A DNA stretch of 64,000 nt from Panorpa germanica (lineage: Eukaryota; Arthropoda; Insecta; Mecoptera; Panorpidae): NCBI GenBank assembly GCA_963678705.1, contig OY783217.1, positions 6,138,001-6,202,000 on the forward strand, read 5' to 3'. Shown here piece after piece: positions 26,485 to 38,542 of this stretch (within the stretch, counting starts at the first letter, position 1; each line of letters opens with the position of its first letter). The translations under genes were made by a program, and so were the position numbers. Under the pieces are notes generated by a model. The model did not search any database. It saw only the letters and a program-made list of their open reading frames with translations, and had not been told where the DNA came from.

Positions 26485-27114
26485 CAATGGGCTTGTGTCC
26501 TATGTCTTAATTTCTATAAAAGTGTACTATATATTGATAAAGTGAGTTACTAGAACCTCAAATGTTCAATTATTTTCTAATAACTCCTTATATATTAGAA
26601 GATATTAACAATTAAAAAAGTCATTTTGTCTCTTTAATTATTAAAGAGATTCAACGTTGTACACATTCCAAATGCATGAGGCATCACAACCGCTGATAAC
26701 ATTACAGCTCATAAATCTCTGCTAAATGAATTTTTATATCAAAATATCAAATATTATTTACAGCTATTTCAAGGAACAACAAAATTTCAATATTATGTTT
26801 GCCTTAGCAGGGTTAAATAAAATAAAAACTTATTATTCTTTGATTTGACTTGATTATTTGACTACCAACAGCTACAAAACATTACCACAGCAGTGACCTA
26901 CTCAACAAATAACTGACGTTAAAATGCATTTCACGTCATACAAATATGGCCGACCATTTCTAGCGCTAAAACTACAATTCAAATTTTTAATTGCTATATC
27001 CCCGTCAATATTTAGATATTTAATAAAATAGACACGCCAATACACATTTATTAACATCAATTTCAATCAACAATTGAAAAATCGACCACTAAAAAATGAG
27101 GACACAAGCCCATT
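26485..27114 (+). mobile_element. Approximately 630-bp element with terminal inverted repeats (family X), copy 1
   Basis: The ends AATGGGCTTGTGTCC and GGACACAAGCCCATT are exact inverted repeats. A full-length, highly similar copy lies at 38543-39181 in the opposite orientation. No transposase frame is present, so it is a non-autonomous DNA element. I could not identify a convincing target-site duplication, so the superfamily is open. Confidence 0.85.
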
Positions 27115-27649
27115 AGGTGTTATTATTTATGCTCGTATTTTTCTCTATTGTACAAGTTTGTTTAATGTTTTATACAATAGATGTAGCTTGCAACCGTTTA
27201 GTATCGACGACTGTAGCAGTCATGGCAGATCACGTGCTGCTCTAACGTACTAAACAAATATTACATACGTTGTGTTATTTATAATTTAGAGTTCCCAAGC
27301 ATTAAAATATATTTAAAAGAATAACCATTTCTGATAATTAATTTTCAACCATTATTTTGTTTTAACACAAAGTAAAATAATGCGATAATAAGAAGAGAAT
27401 GTGTTTCTACTAAATACATTTAACATTTTTTTCATATTACTGTTAATTCGTTCAATTTCAATCAGATACGACTATGGAACAAACGCTATAAAGTTAATAA
27501 GTAAATCTGCATATATGTATGTCTTAAGACTCGAACATTTAATTAAATTTACTGTTCTATGTACTCGTAAGTCGTTCTGACGCTAATTCTGTTCATAATA
27601 ACAAAGTTAATAACTTCAGGTCCGCTGCTTCAGTATTGGTCTTAAGTAA

Positions 27650-27960
27650 GTAATGCTTTTTAGTGGTTGTCCACCCCAAAGTAATTCAATATATCTCACA
27701 GAGCAATGCACCACACAGTCCGATGTGCGTCGCGGTTACAACTGCCGCAGGCACACTCCCTCCTCTGTTTCTAGCCCCTATACCACCCACAAACACCACC
27801 CATTCACACCAAACCACCATCAATGTGTCTACTTGCAGGAAGTACAGTTGATACGAGTACAACGGTAGAGGGATATAACACTGAAAGACATTATTAAGTG
27901 TAAATGGGGACAAAGAAAGATCTGCATAACTCGTATTTAAGAACAGCGATGGCAACTCTT
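27650..27960. other. GC-richer island
   Basis: Roughly half GC against the AT-rich surroundings, rich in CACC/CCACC. Frames of 62-89 codons overlap on both strands, as expected where stop codons are scarce, and none shows a domain. TGTCTACTTGCAG at about 27826-27838 would serve as a 3' splice site, but no exon after it is convincing. Confidence 0.4.
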
Positions 27961-28124
27961 ATACCGCGCAAGCTTCTTACCTATCAAATAAATGTATACC
28001 GTTTTATAGCTTCAATGAATCTATAATATATCGTGGCGAAGTCACAGTGGCCGAAAGCATTTGTGCTTTATGCCAAACAACCACTGCATCCTAATTAGAT
28101 GCAGCGGTATATTTACTAATTTGA

Positions 28125-28200
28125 TTGCTATCAAAGTTAAATTGATTGTGTGCTCACATAATCACAAAAACTTATTAAGCAGCAGTGTAGTAGGTGCCAC
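28125..28200 (+). repeat. Repeat family F, copy 3
   Basis: AAGTTAAATTGATTGTGTGCTC, then CATAATCACAAAAACTTATTA, then GCAGCAGTGTAGTAGG. This matches the copies at 14340, 56474 and 63258 in order. Confidence 0.6.
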
Positions 28201-28624
28201 ACAAAATGAAGCCACCCAACTGCCAAAATTGTTTGTATCATTTGTTTTAATTCATTCAAGTATAAAAAATCTATTTTGGGTATTGTAAAAGTGATAACGA
28301 TCAACAACAACAATTTAAGAATTTTGGTTCTTGATTTGAAATAGTATGCATAATTTGTTTTTATTGCTAGTTTTCCTGGAGTATTATACCATTTTGGAAT
28401 TCTGAAGAGTGTCGCCAATTTTTTAAAAAACTTGCCATAGTAGTATTCATACTTTTTTTTACACCACGATGAGTTAAAGAGGACTGAAAGTAAAAATATT
28501 TAAAAAATTTAGGGAAAAAAATAATTTCGATTGATTTTTGTATAAAAACTACTAACATTCTGGGATTTTTAATGTTTCTTTAAAAATTTCTAAACAAAAT
28601 GAGATAAATTTTTATTTCTTTTTT

Positions 28625-28697
28625 CCTCATGTAGTCATGAGCAGGATCACCCTCTGGTGCCCACTTATCGTTGAATATTGGGATACCCTGTATATAT
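28625..28697 (-). mobile_element. End of an unclassified element (ACAGGGTATCCCAAT end)
   Basis: Read on the minus strand, the sequence starts TATACAGGGTATCCCAAT and continues into GATAAGTGGGCACCAGAGGG. ACAGGGTRTCC-type ends are common in insect repeats. Similar ACAGGGTATC strings lie at 15637 and 47341. The other end is not located. The open frames at 28367-28558 and 28137-28418 probably lie inside or beside it. Confidence 0.35.
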
Positions 28698-28889
28698 AAA
28701 AAAGTATATTGATATATAGGTCTAAATCATACAGTATTATTAATATTTTATTTTATTGATTTTGCCATTTGGCACTACATTTTTGTGCTTTAACTCATTT
28801 ATTTACATGCCATTGTGCTTAATTCAATTTTGATCTTTATTAAATCTAAACATTCTCACTCCTTCCAAACGAAAAAAAAAATAGATATA

Positions 28890-29085
28890 AATTTATCCTT
28901 ATAAAAATAAAAACAAAACTGCTACTCCTACTGCTTTGCTCTTCCTGCTATTCTCCTTTCTGTTTCTATTCTGCCATTCCTTCTTTTTCCTCGTTCCTTT
29001 TCTCTATCTCCGCCATCCACCTCTTCCCATTCCAAGCCTCCCTTTAATAAGTGACCAATATTCTTCTCGCTCATTACCTTTTTCT
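28890..29085 (-). mobile_element. Decayed non-LTR retrotransposon ORF2 tail
   Basis: On the minus strand, codons from about 29075 read NEREEYW followed by SLIKGR and a run rich in E, K, R and W, with one stop then continuing basic codons. This charged, W-containing tail follows the C-terminal CCHC finger in R1/Jockey-type ORF2 proteins. A matching stretch (LLKGG, then EKERQSR) lies at 48060-48170, same strand. Too short to assign a clade firmly. Confidence 0.5.
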
Positions 29086-29090
29086 CACAT

Positions 29091-31299
29091 GAAAACTTAA
29101 TGTGCTAAAATGTTTCTATCTCCGTATATAGGTCTAAATCATACAGTAATTATTGAATGATATATGCGTAAAATATAAATTTACACTTTGGCATCTTTGG
29201 TTAGTGTTGTGTCTGTGTTTTTTTGACAACAAAGCACTAAATAGACTAACAACGCCATCTATTATCAATATTGTGAACCTGCTTTGACAGTGTCTCTACT
29301 ACATTTAGAAAGAGAACATCAATGGGAAAGCAGTAAACCAGCAAACCAACGAAACGGCGTACCAGCATAGCGACAGCCCTGCGGCGTGGCGTGGCGCGGC
29401 GTCACAAAACTTTATAAACTCGATATCACAAATATGATAGGCTTCAAACGTCCCGCAAACTAATTTAATATATCTGCTGTGTTCTACGTACTCGTGTCTG
29501 AAGTATTCGGAAATACGAGTCTTAAAGCACTAAGAGACAGTCAAAGAAATATTTACAGAAATTCGGTGAAGACGTGCCGAGACAGAGTTGTGGACCCACA
29601 ATGTATATGTGGTATTTATCGAACGCAATATACACAATACCACATTATGGGTAACCATGTATAAAGGGAACTTCAAGTTCATACATGAATAATATCATAT
29701 TACAGGGCTTATTTAATATAAGATATTATAATAGGCTTCTATTATGCTGTGGCTTCCATCGATAATAGATTCTACTACAAACATTGGTGTACTAGCTATA
29801 ACTAGATAACAGGCAAAATTTTGCTTTCGTGGTGAACCAACCTAGTGTGACGGAATGAAAGTATGACACATCGTTTCGTTATTAAGGCTATTCCATTATA
29901 TTCCGTGAAAAATTGTAACTCCAAGTAGTGACTTGCACCAATTATTACAAAACCGAACATATAATTAGCTGTTACCTATATAACATTTGAAATTCCTTGT
30001 ATTACCTGCATGTATATGGTCCATAATGTGGAAATAATAACATGTATATACATTGCATATACTTGAAATGCAGCAATGTTTAAATATACATGTACCTCTG
30101 AATTTGCACATACATATGACATACAGTGTACGTTTTACATCAAAGGATATGCAATATATATACCTTGAATATAGTATGTACATTGTACATATATCCAAAT
30201 GTTTTCTGGGTACTATTTTGGCTATGGTTTTGAAATTATAAATAATTATGATAAACTAAATTAGAAAACGTAGCTTGTGATTTCTAACACAAACAAATTA
30301 ACAACTCTAGATTTTTTCCTTGAGGCTAATTTGAAGATAAAGATTACGTCAATGCTCCAGCAACGATTGAAGCACTCAAGAAAAATAGTAGAGCTGCTAT
30401 TGATGAAATATAACCGCTATTGTGGTAAAGCGTGATGGAAACTATCATCAAAAGAATTACCGTTTGTGATAAGAGCCTACTAATTTCAGAGTTTGTATTT
30501 TAGATTAGAAAAAAATATATATCACCACTTTTCACGCAAATATTTCGTTATTCAGTTGATTTAAAATTACCGCTCTTGATAAAACACTTTGGTATATAGG
30601 TGTCATTATAATTCCTAATATTTTCATGCGTTCATTTTTAAATAAACCGCGTGGTAACATTTTAGTTCAGTGCCTGCTGTTTCTACTAGTACGAGCTCTA
30701 CGTCATATCAGATTCTAACTTAATCCCTTTTAGTCCATGGACAATGTTTTTGTTCAAATTAAAAATTAGTTTTAATATAGGATTATGTGGGGTTTAATTA
30801 TATTATAACATAGGAATTTGTTCTCCGGATGCTGAAGTAAAATACTCCCGGCAATGTTGCGCTACGTCACACCGCTACACTCCGCACCCCGCACCGCGTA
30901 ACGTTTTGTTTAATGTGGTGGGGATTATTATAAGCTCAACAAAATTCTAACTAAGGTTGTTAGATGGATTTAAAAAATGTTATGTATTCTGCACAGCAAG
31001 CGAGCCTTCTTTGTGAGCTACCTTTCGTATGTAGATTATTTTCGGGGAACTATTACTTTTTAAATATTTTTTTTTTAATGCTTCCTAGGATCATAGTCCT
31101 TTTATCGCTTTAGAAGTTGAACTAATAATTAATTTATACGAGGTGTGGATATATATTTAATGTTTAGTTTTATCTCACAAAAATTCACGAATCCCTATCC
31201 CACAAAATTTTATCTCACAAAATTTCACGGAGGTGTTTGAGGTATGATGCATTAAGATGAATATTTCCAAAAACATAATCTTGTTTGGCTTAGCTGTAG
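29091..31299. other. AT-rich non-coding stretch
   Basis: No gene supported. A GC-rich patch with GGCGTGGC repeats lies at 29383-29402, and a stretch rich in ACATGTAT palindromes at 30020-30190 gives open frames on both strands. A 61-codon frame at 29479-29664 shows no known domain. Confidence 0.6.
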
Positions 31300-31655
31300 T
31301 AATGACATTGGACAATTGGATGCGAGGATGATAAGGAGGAATAGGGAAAGTAAGATACGAGAATGATCGTAAGGTTTAGACTAGAGAACGATGAAAGATA
31401 AAGGAGGCATTAGGTAAAAGAGGAAAAAAAAACATGCAGCATGTGTTGGAAGGAAGAGGAGAAATTGGAGCATATTAAGAGTAGGTGCTGGATTATGCCT
31501 AAAAAAAATATAGCAAGGAAGAGTATGAATGGAGAAAGTAATAAAAGAAGGCTGGTTTTTAATTGTAAGCTAGATTGTAATTGTCAATTAAGTTAAGCTA
31601 AGTGTAAATAAGATTAATTGTCAAGGAGCCGGAATACAGAACAATTCAATACATA
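31300..31655 (+). mobile_element. 3' end of a non-LTR (LINE) retrotransposon
   Basis: Holds the decayed ORF2 terminus (31414-31596) followed by a short 3' tail ending near AGCCGGAATACAGAACAATTC. Upstream, 31310-31410 is purine-rich and shows fragments of the same reading in shifted frames. The 5' part of the element is missing, as is typical of LINE copies truncated on insertion. Confidence 0.6.
31414..31596 (+). pseudogene. LINE ORF2 C-terminal zinc-knuckle fragment
   Basis: The frame opens after a TAG at 31411. It encodes CSMC at 31435-31446, an acidic KEEEKLE stretch, His at 31471-31473 and Cys at 31486-31488, i.e. C-x2-C-x8-H-x4-C. This CCHC finger sits near the C-terminus of Jockey/R1-type ORF2 proteins, after the reverse transcriptase domain. 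A basic tail follows and ends at TAA 31594. The reverse transcriptase itself is absent, so the piece is non-functional. Confidence 0.65.
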
Positions 31656-33659
31656 CTCGTACACATAAGTACATTTATATATTTGTAGATAATATGGTCG
31701 TAAATATAAATTGAACGTACGTGTATATATTTATTAGATAGATTTTGTAAGTATCTAACCGAAATGTTTACAACTTTGTAAATTTATGTGTTATTACATA
31801 TACTTGTACGTACGTAATAGAACTTTATTTGTACATATTTCACAGTCCAAGTATACATACATGTATATACATGTTATATGTATTGTAGAATAAATGTCCG
31901 AATGCCATAAAAATCCGGGAAGCTCTGTAATCCACTGACCCGAACGTATAAATACGAAAGTATTGACGTCTATGACCATGTGAAAATGTGAAAAGTGCAT
32001 ATGTGTATTACTTCTTGGTTGTGTAATGTCCGTACTGAAATATAGATGGTGCTTATGTACTTTTAGAAACGATATTCAAAAATAATTGTAAAAAAAAATA
32101 TACAGTCGTTTTGAAAAACTTTAAAAACTTTCTCAACAGCTCATGCAATATAAAAGTTTAGAAAATGTTTTTAGTGATTTGAATATATAAATATAGTATA
32201 GTAGAAGAAATGACTTTTAGTTTTTTATTGGTATCATTAACTACCAGATAACAAGTGCTGTGAGAAGATGTAGTTGTGTACACTAGGAAGCTAGAAATTA
32301 TTTTAATGCTAAGTTTGCCACTGTACTGGTAACTGACAAGTTGGGTTTATGGTGTACTTGTAGTTTGACACTGTAAATAACACTTCAAGTGGTTCGTAAA
32401 ACAAAACTTTTGGTTTGCATATCGTCGTGTATTATATGAAGCAAACTTCACTTAATGTAAAATTGTCTAGTGTAAGAGACGGATGACTTTTCACATGGAT
32501 ACGTCTTTAAATTCAGTCCGATTTTAAGGAGGTCTTTAAAAATATTTATAAATGATATATAAGACCGCATCCTATTTGAACGACGGAACGAATTAACCGT
32601 AAAAATCCTACGCTACTCACTGGATACTTTTAAAAAAAAGATATGATGTAATTTTGATTTAAATTAGATGAGAAGTTCTCTAGATATCGTTGCGAACTGT
32701 TCAACAAAAGTAGTTTCGAAATAAACGCAAAATATATCGCTTTAGCAAGGCCCGAAGTTGTGGCTTTCACCATTAACCACAAAATTCAAAATAATATTTT
32801 TCTTTTCCGTTCTCACCCAAAATTTAAGTCAATTTAATGTACAAGAATCTCTAATTCATTTATATCAAGTGACGATTCAATTACTTTACATAAACATCAC
32901 ACAAGAAATAAAATAATATATTCAACTTCCACGTACGAGTGAGATAGATATATGAACAAAGTCTAAATAAACATGGGATTCGTGCTCATTAGCTAGTTGT
33001 CTGTAATTCTAATTAATTAATAAAGCAGCTGGAGTAAAGAGCAAAACAATTCAACGTAAAAGTGCCGACATCAACAACAGAAAATCACTGTAAATTTAAT
33101 TAACTGGAACCGGAACATCTCATCAATATCAGTGAAATGTGAGCCGGAAATCAAATCTGATATTGATGGGTGCTGAAATTTAAGATTTTTAAGTGATATT
33201 ATTTACAACGAACGAAAATAAAGAGAGAAAGCGAGAGCGAAAGGGTAATAATTAAGAGCTTTCACAATGAGGAAGCATTAAGTGGTTACACGGCCATGAG
33301 GGGGTAAAATAGAAAGTTATTTTTATTAATTTTTGTAACCAAATTCAACAATATTTTTTACTTTCATTTTATATATTTCTTGTAGAACTTAAATCATTTT
33401 TAATTATCAGGACATAGGGTTCATTTAAATAAGAAAAACCAAAGGTTTATATATATATGAATTACACCACTGTCTAATGATTTTATTGAATATGTATAGA
33501 TCGCAATAATTTCAGATGAGCCCTTCAAAAAGAGTGCATTGAAAAAAATACACACAAAATTTTCTTCAAGAACTATGCTATAGGGAAAATATAATGGTTT
33601 TATCTCTTAAAATATTTTGAGCATATTTGTTATAATTAGATAAAGGGAAAATAAAAAGT
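31656..33659. other. AT-rich non-coding stretch
   Basis: Nothing recognised. A 68-codon minus frame at 31794-32000 runs through ACATGTATA-rich sequence and has no domain. Confidence 0.6.
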
Positions 33660-34367
33660 AGAAGTAAAAAATGAAACAACTGAAACAAAAATTAGCTGAA
33701 ATATGTAACAGGAGTGACAGATACCTACAACGTGTGTGAACAAGCATGAAAGGAAAACACCCATGGAGTTGATATTTCAGAATGCGGAAGGTCTAATGAA
33801 GAGATATTGACGGAGCAGGAAGTAGAAAAACGCCAACCGTAGTTTGTGATAAAATTTATCATAATATATGTGCATAAAGTTACAAACAAGTTGAAAATTA
33901 AGATCTATCAAATACTTTCATAAAGAATATTAACAGAAAATTCCAATTGAAATTAAAAGGCATCTGGAAAAGGTTATATTGTCGCACAACGCACTGTGAT
34001 ATTTGGTACCTGTTTGAACCAAAAGTGAAACAATGTCAAATTTGCGGGTATTGTGGTAAAGGATTACGGAAGTTTTTGTCATAAGAGAAATTCCATCCTT
34101 ATATGATCCTTTATGGTTTATATGCAAAAGGCTTTATATAATTCCTCGAATATTATAATTAATGATTTCATTTCAGAAGTAATGAGTACCAACATACTCT
34201 GCAATAAAAACTTTAACAATCTCCACATATTCGTAGATGTTGGAATGTTTGCAGGAATTTCTGATGGGATTTTGAAAAGCATTCAGGAATCTGATTTGGT
34301 TTTTGTACATGCAGAAAATTGGGATATCGATTTTCTAACAAAACGTTTATCGAACAACTGCTGAATG
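33660..34367 (+). pseudogene. Unrecognised, decayed protein-coding region
   Basis: Composition is less AT-extreme than the flanks. Protein-like reading passes between frames: a Lys-rich start at 33671 (MKQLKQKLAE), a Cys-containing stretch near 34040-34056 (CQICGYCGK, knuckle-like), then an 83-codon open frame 34113-34364. The middle and end of that frame (IFVDVGMFAG, SDLVFVHAENWD) look like a folded protein. Frames are broken by several stops and at least one shift. I do not recognise the family. It may be a retropseudogene or a remnant of a large transposon or integrated virus. It is equally possible that only the last 83 codons are meaningful, by chance. Confidence 0.3.
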
Positions 34368-34639
34368 CTCTCCGTTTAATTAGTTGGAGCTATTAATTAA
34401 ACATTTACTTCTTCTGTACTGCATGTATGTAAATAAAAGGATTGTTTTTTAAACAAATGGATGAACTCTCATTGAACTCTGCTCCTGTAGAAACTTAGAA
34501 AGGAAAGTTTAGTTTAATATTCAATAACATTTAAATTCCAAAAGTCATGCAATAAAAATGGAGCAAATCCACATTTTATTTTTAGAAGAAGTAGACATTA
34601 TTAAACTTTACTTAAAAACGAAAAAATTAAAATGTTTTA

Positions 34640-34855
34640 AATGCATTATGTCTGGAGGAGATATTGCAAGAGAAGAGGATGAATGGCGAAGGTAAGGAGG
34701 ACAAATGAGAGGAAGGTTGATGTTAATGGGAATGTGAAGAAAAGAAAGACGGTGTTAAACAGATAGAAAAGTTGTTAACAGAAGGCAAAAATGAGGGCGA
34801 GAGCGAATTAAGGAGAGATGGGGAACATGAAAAGAAGAAGAAACCTTTTTGGTAA
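34640..34855 (+). other. Purine-rich stretch, possibly LINE-derived
   Basis: GAGGA/GAAGG-rich sequence resembles in composition the charged tails at 28890 and 47770 read on the coding strand, but no specific motif is visible. Confidence 0.25.
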
Positions 34856-34904
34856 TAGTAACTTAATAATAGAGTGACTAGACTATGAAAAAATTTGTAA
34901 TTAA

Positions 34905-35190
34905 TGTAGATTACGTCTCACAAATTTGCTACAATTCCGACTCCCCTCCCCCCGGTGCTTGTCACACGTTATCACATTTTGTATTTTATTGTTCTTAGAA
35001 TACTCGTATACGACACTCTTTTTCTCTTTTTTTAGACCTCATGGAAATTTATAATTTATTCAGGAAATTACGTAAAATTTAACACAATTTTATTTCAGAC
35101 TCTTCCCCCTTCCCTTGTTCTCACAATTGTTTAAACTCCCCACCCCACTTCGCGTGTTACGCTATTTATTGATGGCCCCTAATGCCTAAA
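34905..35190 (+). repeat. Pyrimidine-rich repeat (family J), copy 1
   Basis: Contains ACGTCTCACAAATTTGCTAC, then CCCCTCCCCCC, then CTTGTCACACGTTATC. After a gap come CTTCCCCCTTCCCTTG and CCCCACCCCACTTCGCGTGTTACG. The first block order matches 57411-57455, and the complement matches 40797-40890. Confidence 0.5.
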
Positions 35191-36977
35191 GGCTTAACGT
35201 TAAATAAATACAAGTGGAATGGTGTGCCTTTAATTTTGCAGGAAATCAGGAAAAATTAAACTGTTAGTCTTCTGTAAACGTAGATTGCAGTGTTACTTAA
35301 ATTGGAGATGAATACAATTATACACAACGAAACAAAGCCAATAAAAACTATATAAACATAAATCTATTCAAAAGAATTTATAGCGGCGATTTTCTCTTAC
35401 CAAATAGAACGTGGTTTTTATGTAAAATAAATAATTAAACAAACTGGTATTTCACAATTACTTTTTGTTGTTGTTTATTTATAGTTTTAGTAACCCAGAC
35501 GATAAAGAAACATTCGGTATCTAATTCTACTAAAAAAAATACTTTTTAATGACATATAAAATTAATGCAAATTTACTAGAAAAACAAAAATGTTAGTAGT
35601 GAAACTGTCTACCACAGTTAAACAACAAACGAGCGCAGAAATGATATCTGTATGTTTTCCCAAAACAACACGACACACGTTTAAATTCACCCACCCTGTA
35701 ATTGCCCCAGGGGTTCATTAGGCCAACACAGTTATCATGCCTAGTCGTCCTACCTATCATACCACATCATACAAACCTGTAGTCTAGTCTGTATTTACGT
35801 CTGTCTGTCTCTGATGTTCTCTATAGTAACACCATCTCTCCGTACAATTGTTTACAGTTCAAAGTGACAGTGTGGTATCGTGGTCGTAGTGACCCATTGA
35901 AATAACAACAACCTCTCACCCCTATAACTACCCACAATACCTACGGGTATTGCAGCCCCCTGCTGAAGAGACTAACAACTTATCAGACGATAACATTAAC
36001 ATGTCCAGAAGATGTATGAAGTTTTTTTTTTTGGTAAAAAGAATAAACGAAGTTGAATTGAACGTATTTTACTGAGCGGAATAAAACCACTCTTAGAGCT
36101 ATATACACACTGACACACATTTATATATATACATTACACGATAATTTGATTAGGGTTGAAATTCACGAGAGATAATACATGTACTAGATATATAGAATTT
36201 GTTAAACTCACTTTTGTATAATAATTAGGTTTATTTTACTACATAATTAAAATTATTGTAGGAGATATTTCGCTCGATGACTACCAGTAATACCGTAAAC
36301 CTGCTTGGGCCTTATCTTAACATAAACACTCTCTGAATGCCTAACAGTGTGGTGTTCTACATTTCTTATAACTGAAGGGAATATTTAAAGGGGAAGCTAC
36401 ATGTGAGCCTGGACAAGACTCATCCTCAGATATTCATTATATAACAGTTGAACGACTAGTCACTCTTGTGTATACTCTATAGCTTGTAGCATCCTGTACA
36501 AGTTATTTATCATAGTCTGCTTATAGCACATCACAAGTAACTTTGGAAAAACTTTGGATTATATAGTCACTAGTAATACCTAACCGATATTTAATGAGGA
36601 AGTCAAGAAAATATTTGCATTATTGTAAGTTAGTTACAATACAAACTCCAACGAATCAAAGACTATATTAATCAATGAAACAATAGTTATGATAATAAAT
36701 TGAAAAATATTCGAGTTCTTTATTAAAACAAACCCAGTGAATCAAGTTTATTTAAAATCAATCAATTATTTATTTAAGAAAAAAGTGGTTCCTAATATAT
36801 AACATTCCGTGACCTGTTTTTGCTATTTAAATCATAAAATGATCTATGCTCAGATAATAAGGAATATTTAGAACCTTTATTAATAGTTTATTAATAGATT
36901 AATAGTATAGAGAATCTTTAAAGTCATGAAATAGTTGGATTACCAATTATTGCAAAGTATTGATAGGCAAAATTTAA
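35191..36977. other. Non-coding stretch with a GC-richer patch
   Basis: No gene supported. The GC-richer segment 35680-35990 includes GCCCCCTGCTGAAGAGACTA, resembling GCCGCTGCTGAGGAAACTA at 55346-55364, so part of it is probably an old repeat. Confidence 0.5.
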
Positions 36978-37215
36978 AATCTTTCAAAATCTAGACGCCT
37001 TTTTCTTAAACTAAAGCTGCACTGGGAAAAGGAATTGCGCGGAAATATATCCGTAATATATTTAATCATATAAATATACACGCACTTTCCCGATTTAAAA
37101 GCGCGGAAAAATCTGTACAGTTTAATAAAAATTTGTAAGCATTTAGTCTAAGAAAGAAGCTAGATGCTTCTTTACAGTTTTTCTAAACAGTTTCCGACCA
37201 ATTTCTTTTATAGAT
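36978..37215. mobile_element. Family M MITE, tandem copy 2a
   Basis: The left arm (CTAGACGCC..TTAAACTAAAG..GCGCGGAAATA) is mirrored on the right by GCGCGGAAAAA..CATTTAGTCTAAGAAAG..GACCAATTTC. The core TAATCATATAAATATACACGCA is the reverse complement of the core in the neighbour. Confidence 0.6.
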
Positions 37216-37224
37216 GCCTGCTAG

Positions 37225-37440
37225 TGAGGCTGATGCTGCACTGCAAAAAATAATAGCGCAAAAATAATAATTTCCATGGGACTTTATACATGGTGCATGT
37301 ATATTTATATGATTCAATGTATTACAAAATTTTGGATTTATTCACAGCTATTCCGCGCTATTCATTTTCACAATGTAGTCTTAGTCTAAGGAAGAGCCGT
37401 CTAAATCATTTTATCGATCAATTTCTTTACAGTGTGTAAT
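37225..37440. mobile_element. Family M MITE, tandem copy 2b
   Basis: Starts GATGCTGCACTGCAAAAA like copy 2a and ends ATTCCGCGCTATTC..TTAGTCTAAGGAAG..GATCAATTTC. The core TTATATGATTCAATGTATTAC matches 10428-10448. Adjacent to copy 2a with about ten bases between, so one probably inserted beside or into the end of the other. Confidence 0.6.
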
Positions 37441-38542
37441 TAAGGTAATATACATGGTTTTTAAGCAAGATTTAGAGGCATGATGCATGATACAAACCAT
37501 TATAACCTACACTACTCAGCTGTCATATATAAACTCTTAGAACAGCAAAAAGAACAAAAAGGGCACTCTAACAAAAAAGTATTTCCTTATAGTTAAACAC
37601 TTTGTGTAAGTTAAAAAATAGCACAAATCGTAACAGTTATGTTACACTATTAAAAATCAAATATGTATTTACTTTACGCTCCAGTTGCTTCGCTTGGTTG
37701 CAACTTAAAAGCAAAAGGTTCAAATCCATATTATGTGAAAAACAGATTTAGCAAACCTTCCAGACCCGAGAAGCGAGACTCGAAGCATCGGAAATGCAAT
37801 GAACGATTTGATAAAAGCATAAGGTGAAAAGTAGTAAAGTCGCCAGACAGGAAAACTTTAACGTAACTTACGAGCATAAAGAAGGAAATGGAAAATGTTA
37901 CCAAGCATAGAATTCGCTTAGTGCTTAGTGTTTAGTGTTTGGATCTTAATTCAGTTCAAGTAAACATCCTTAATAACCACCCACTCACCCATCAGTGCAG
38001 TTGGAAAACACTAGAAGAACGTTTTACTACTTCTTTACCTATTTCTTTGGATGTAGTTCGTTTATTCAAAGAATTTACTACTAATTAGAGGAAAGCTCAT
38101 TACTTTTAACGTACTCGTACGTAGTTATTATATGTTTTTGTGACGTTTCAATGCTGTTACGAAATGAAACGTTATTGAATTAAATAAATAGGGAGAAAAA
38201 CATAAAGGAGTGCACACGTTAAATGAACTAGTAGTTGTTGATTCAGGTTAATCACGTAACCAGTTAAAAGGCAATGTCTGGAAAATCAAAAAATCAAAAC
38301 GAAACGTTCAAAATAAAAACAATCACGCTTTAAACATAAATGATCAAAACAATAACTCTGAGAAGGTTCTTTTCTTTGAATTTTCAGTTTCCTAAGACAT
38401 GGTTAACTGCATCGTACTATTAATAGTTAATGAATTAATTAGCATTATTAAACACTAAGTAAATGTTTTGAACCGAAACGAAAGTACTTCATCAAATAGT
38501 GAATATTTTTATTTTTTTTAGTCTTGTTGCGTAAGTGTATGT

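Noticed and set aside
27653..27955. Three overlapping frames, two + and one -
   Set aside because: Same reason: CACC-rich GC island, low-complexity Pro/Thr/His composition.
37706..37726. AGGTTCAAATCC, a second B-box-like string
   Set aside because: No matching A box or cloverleaf could be drawn around it.
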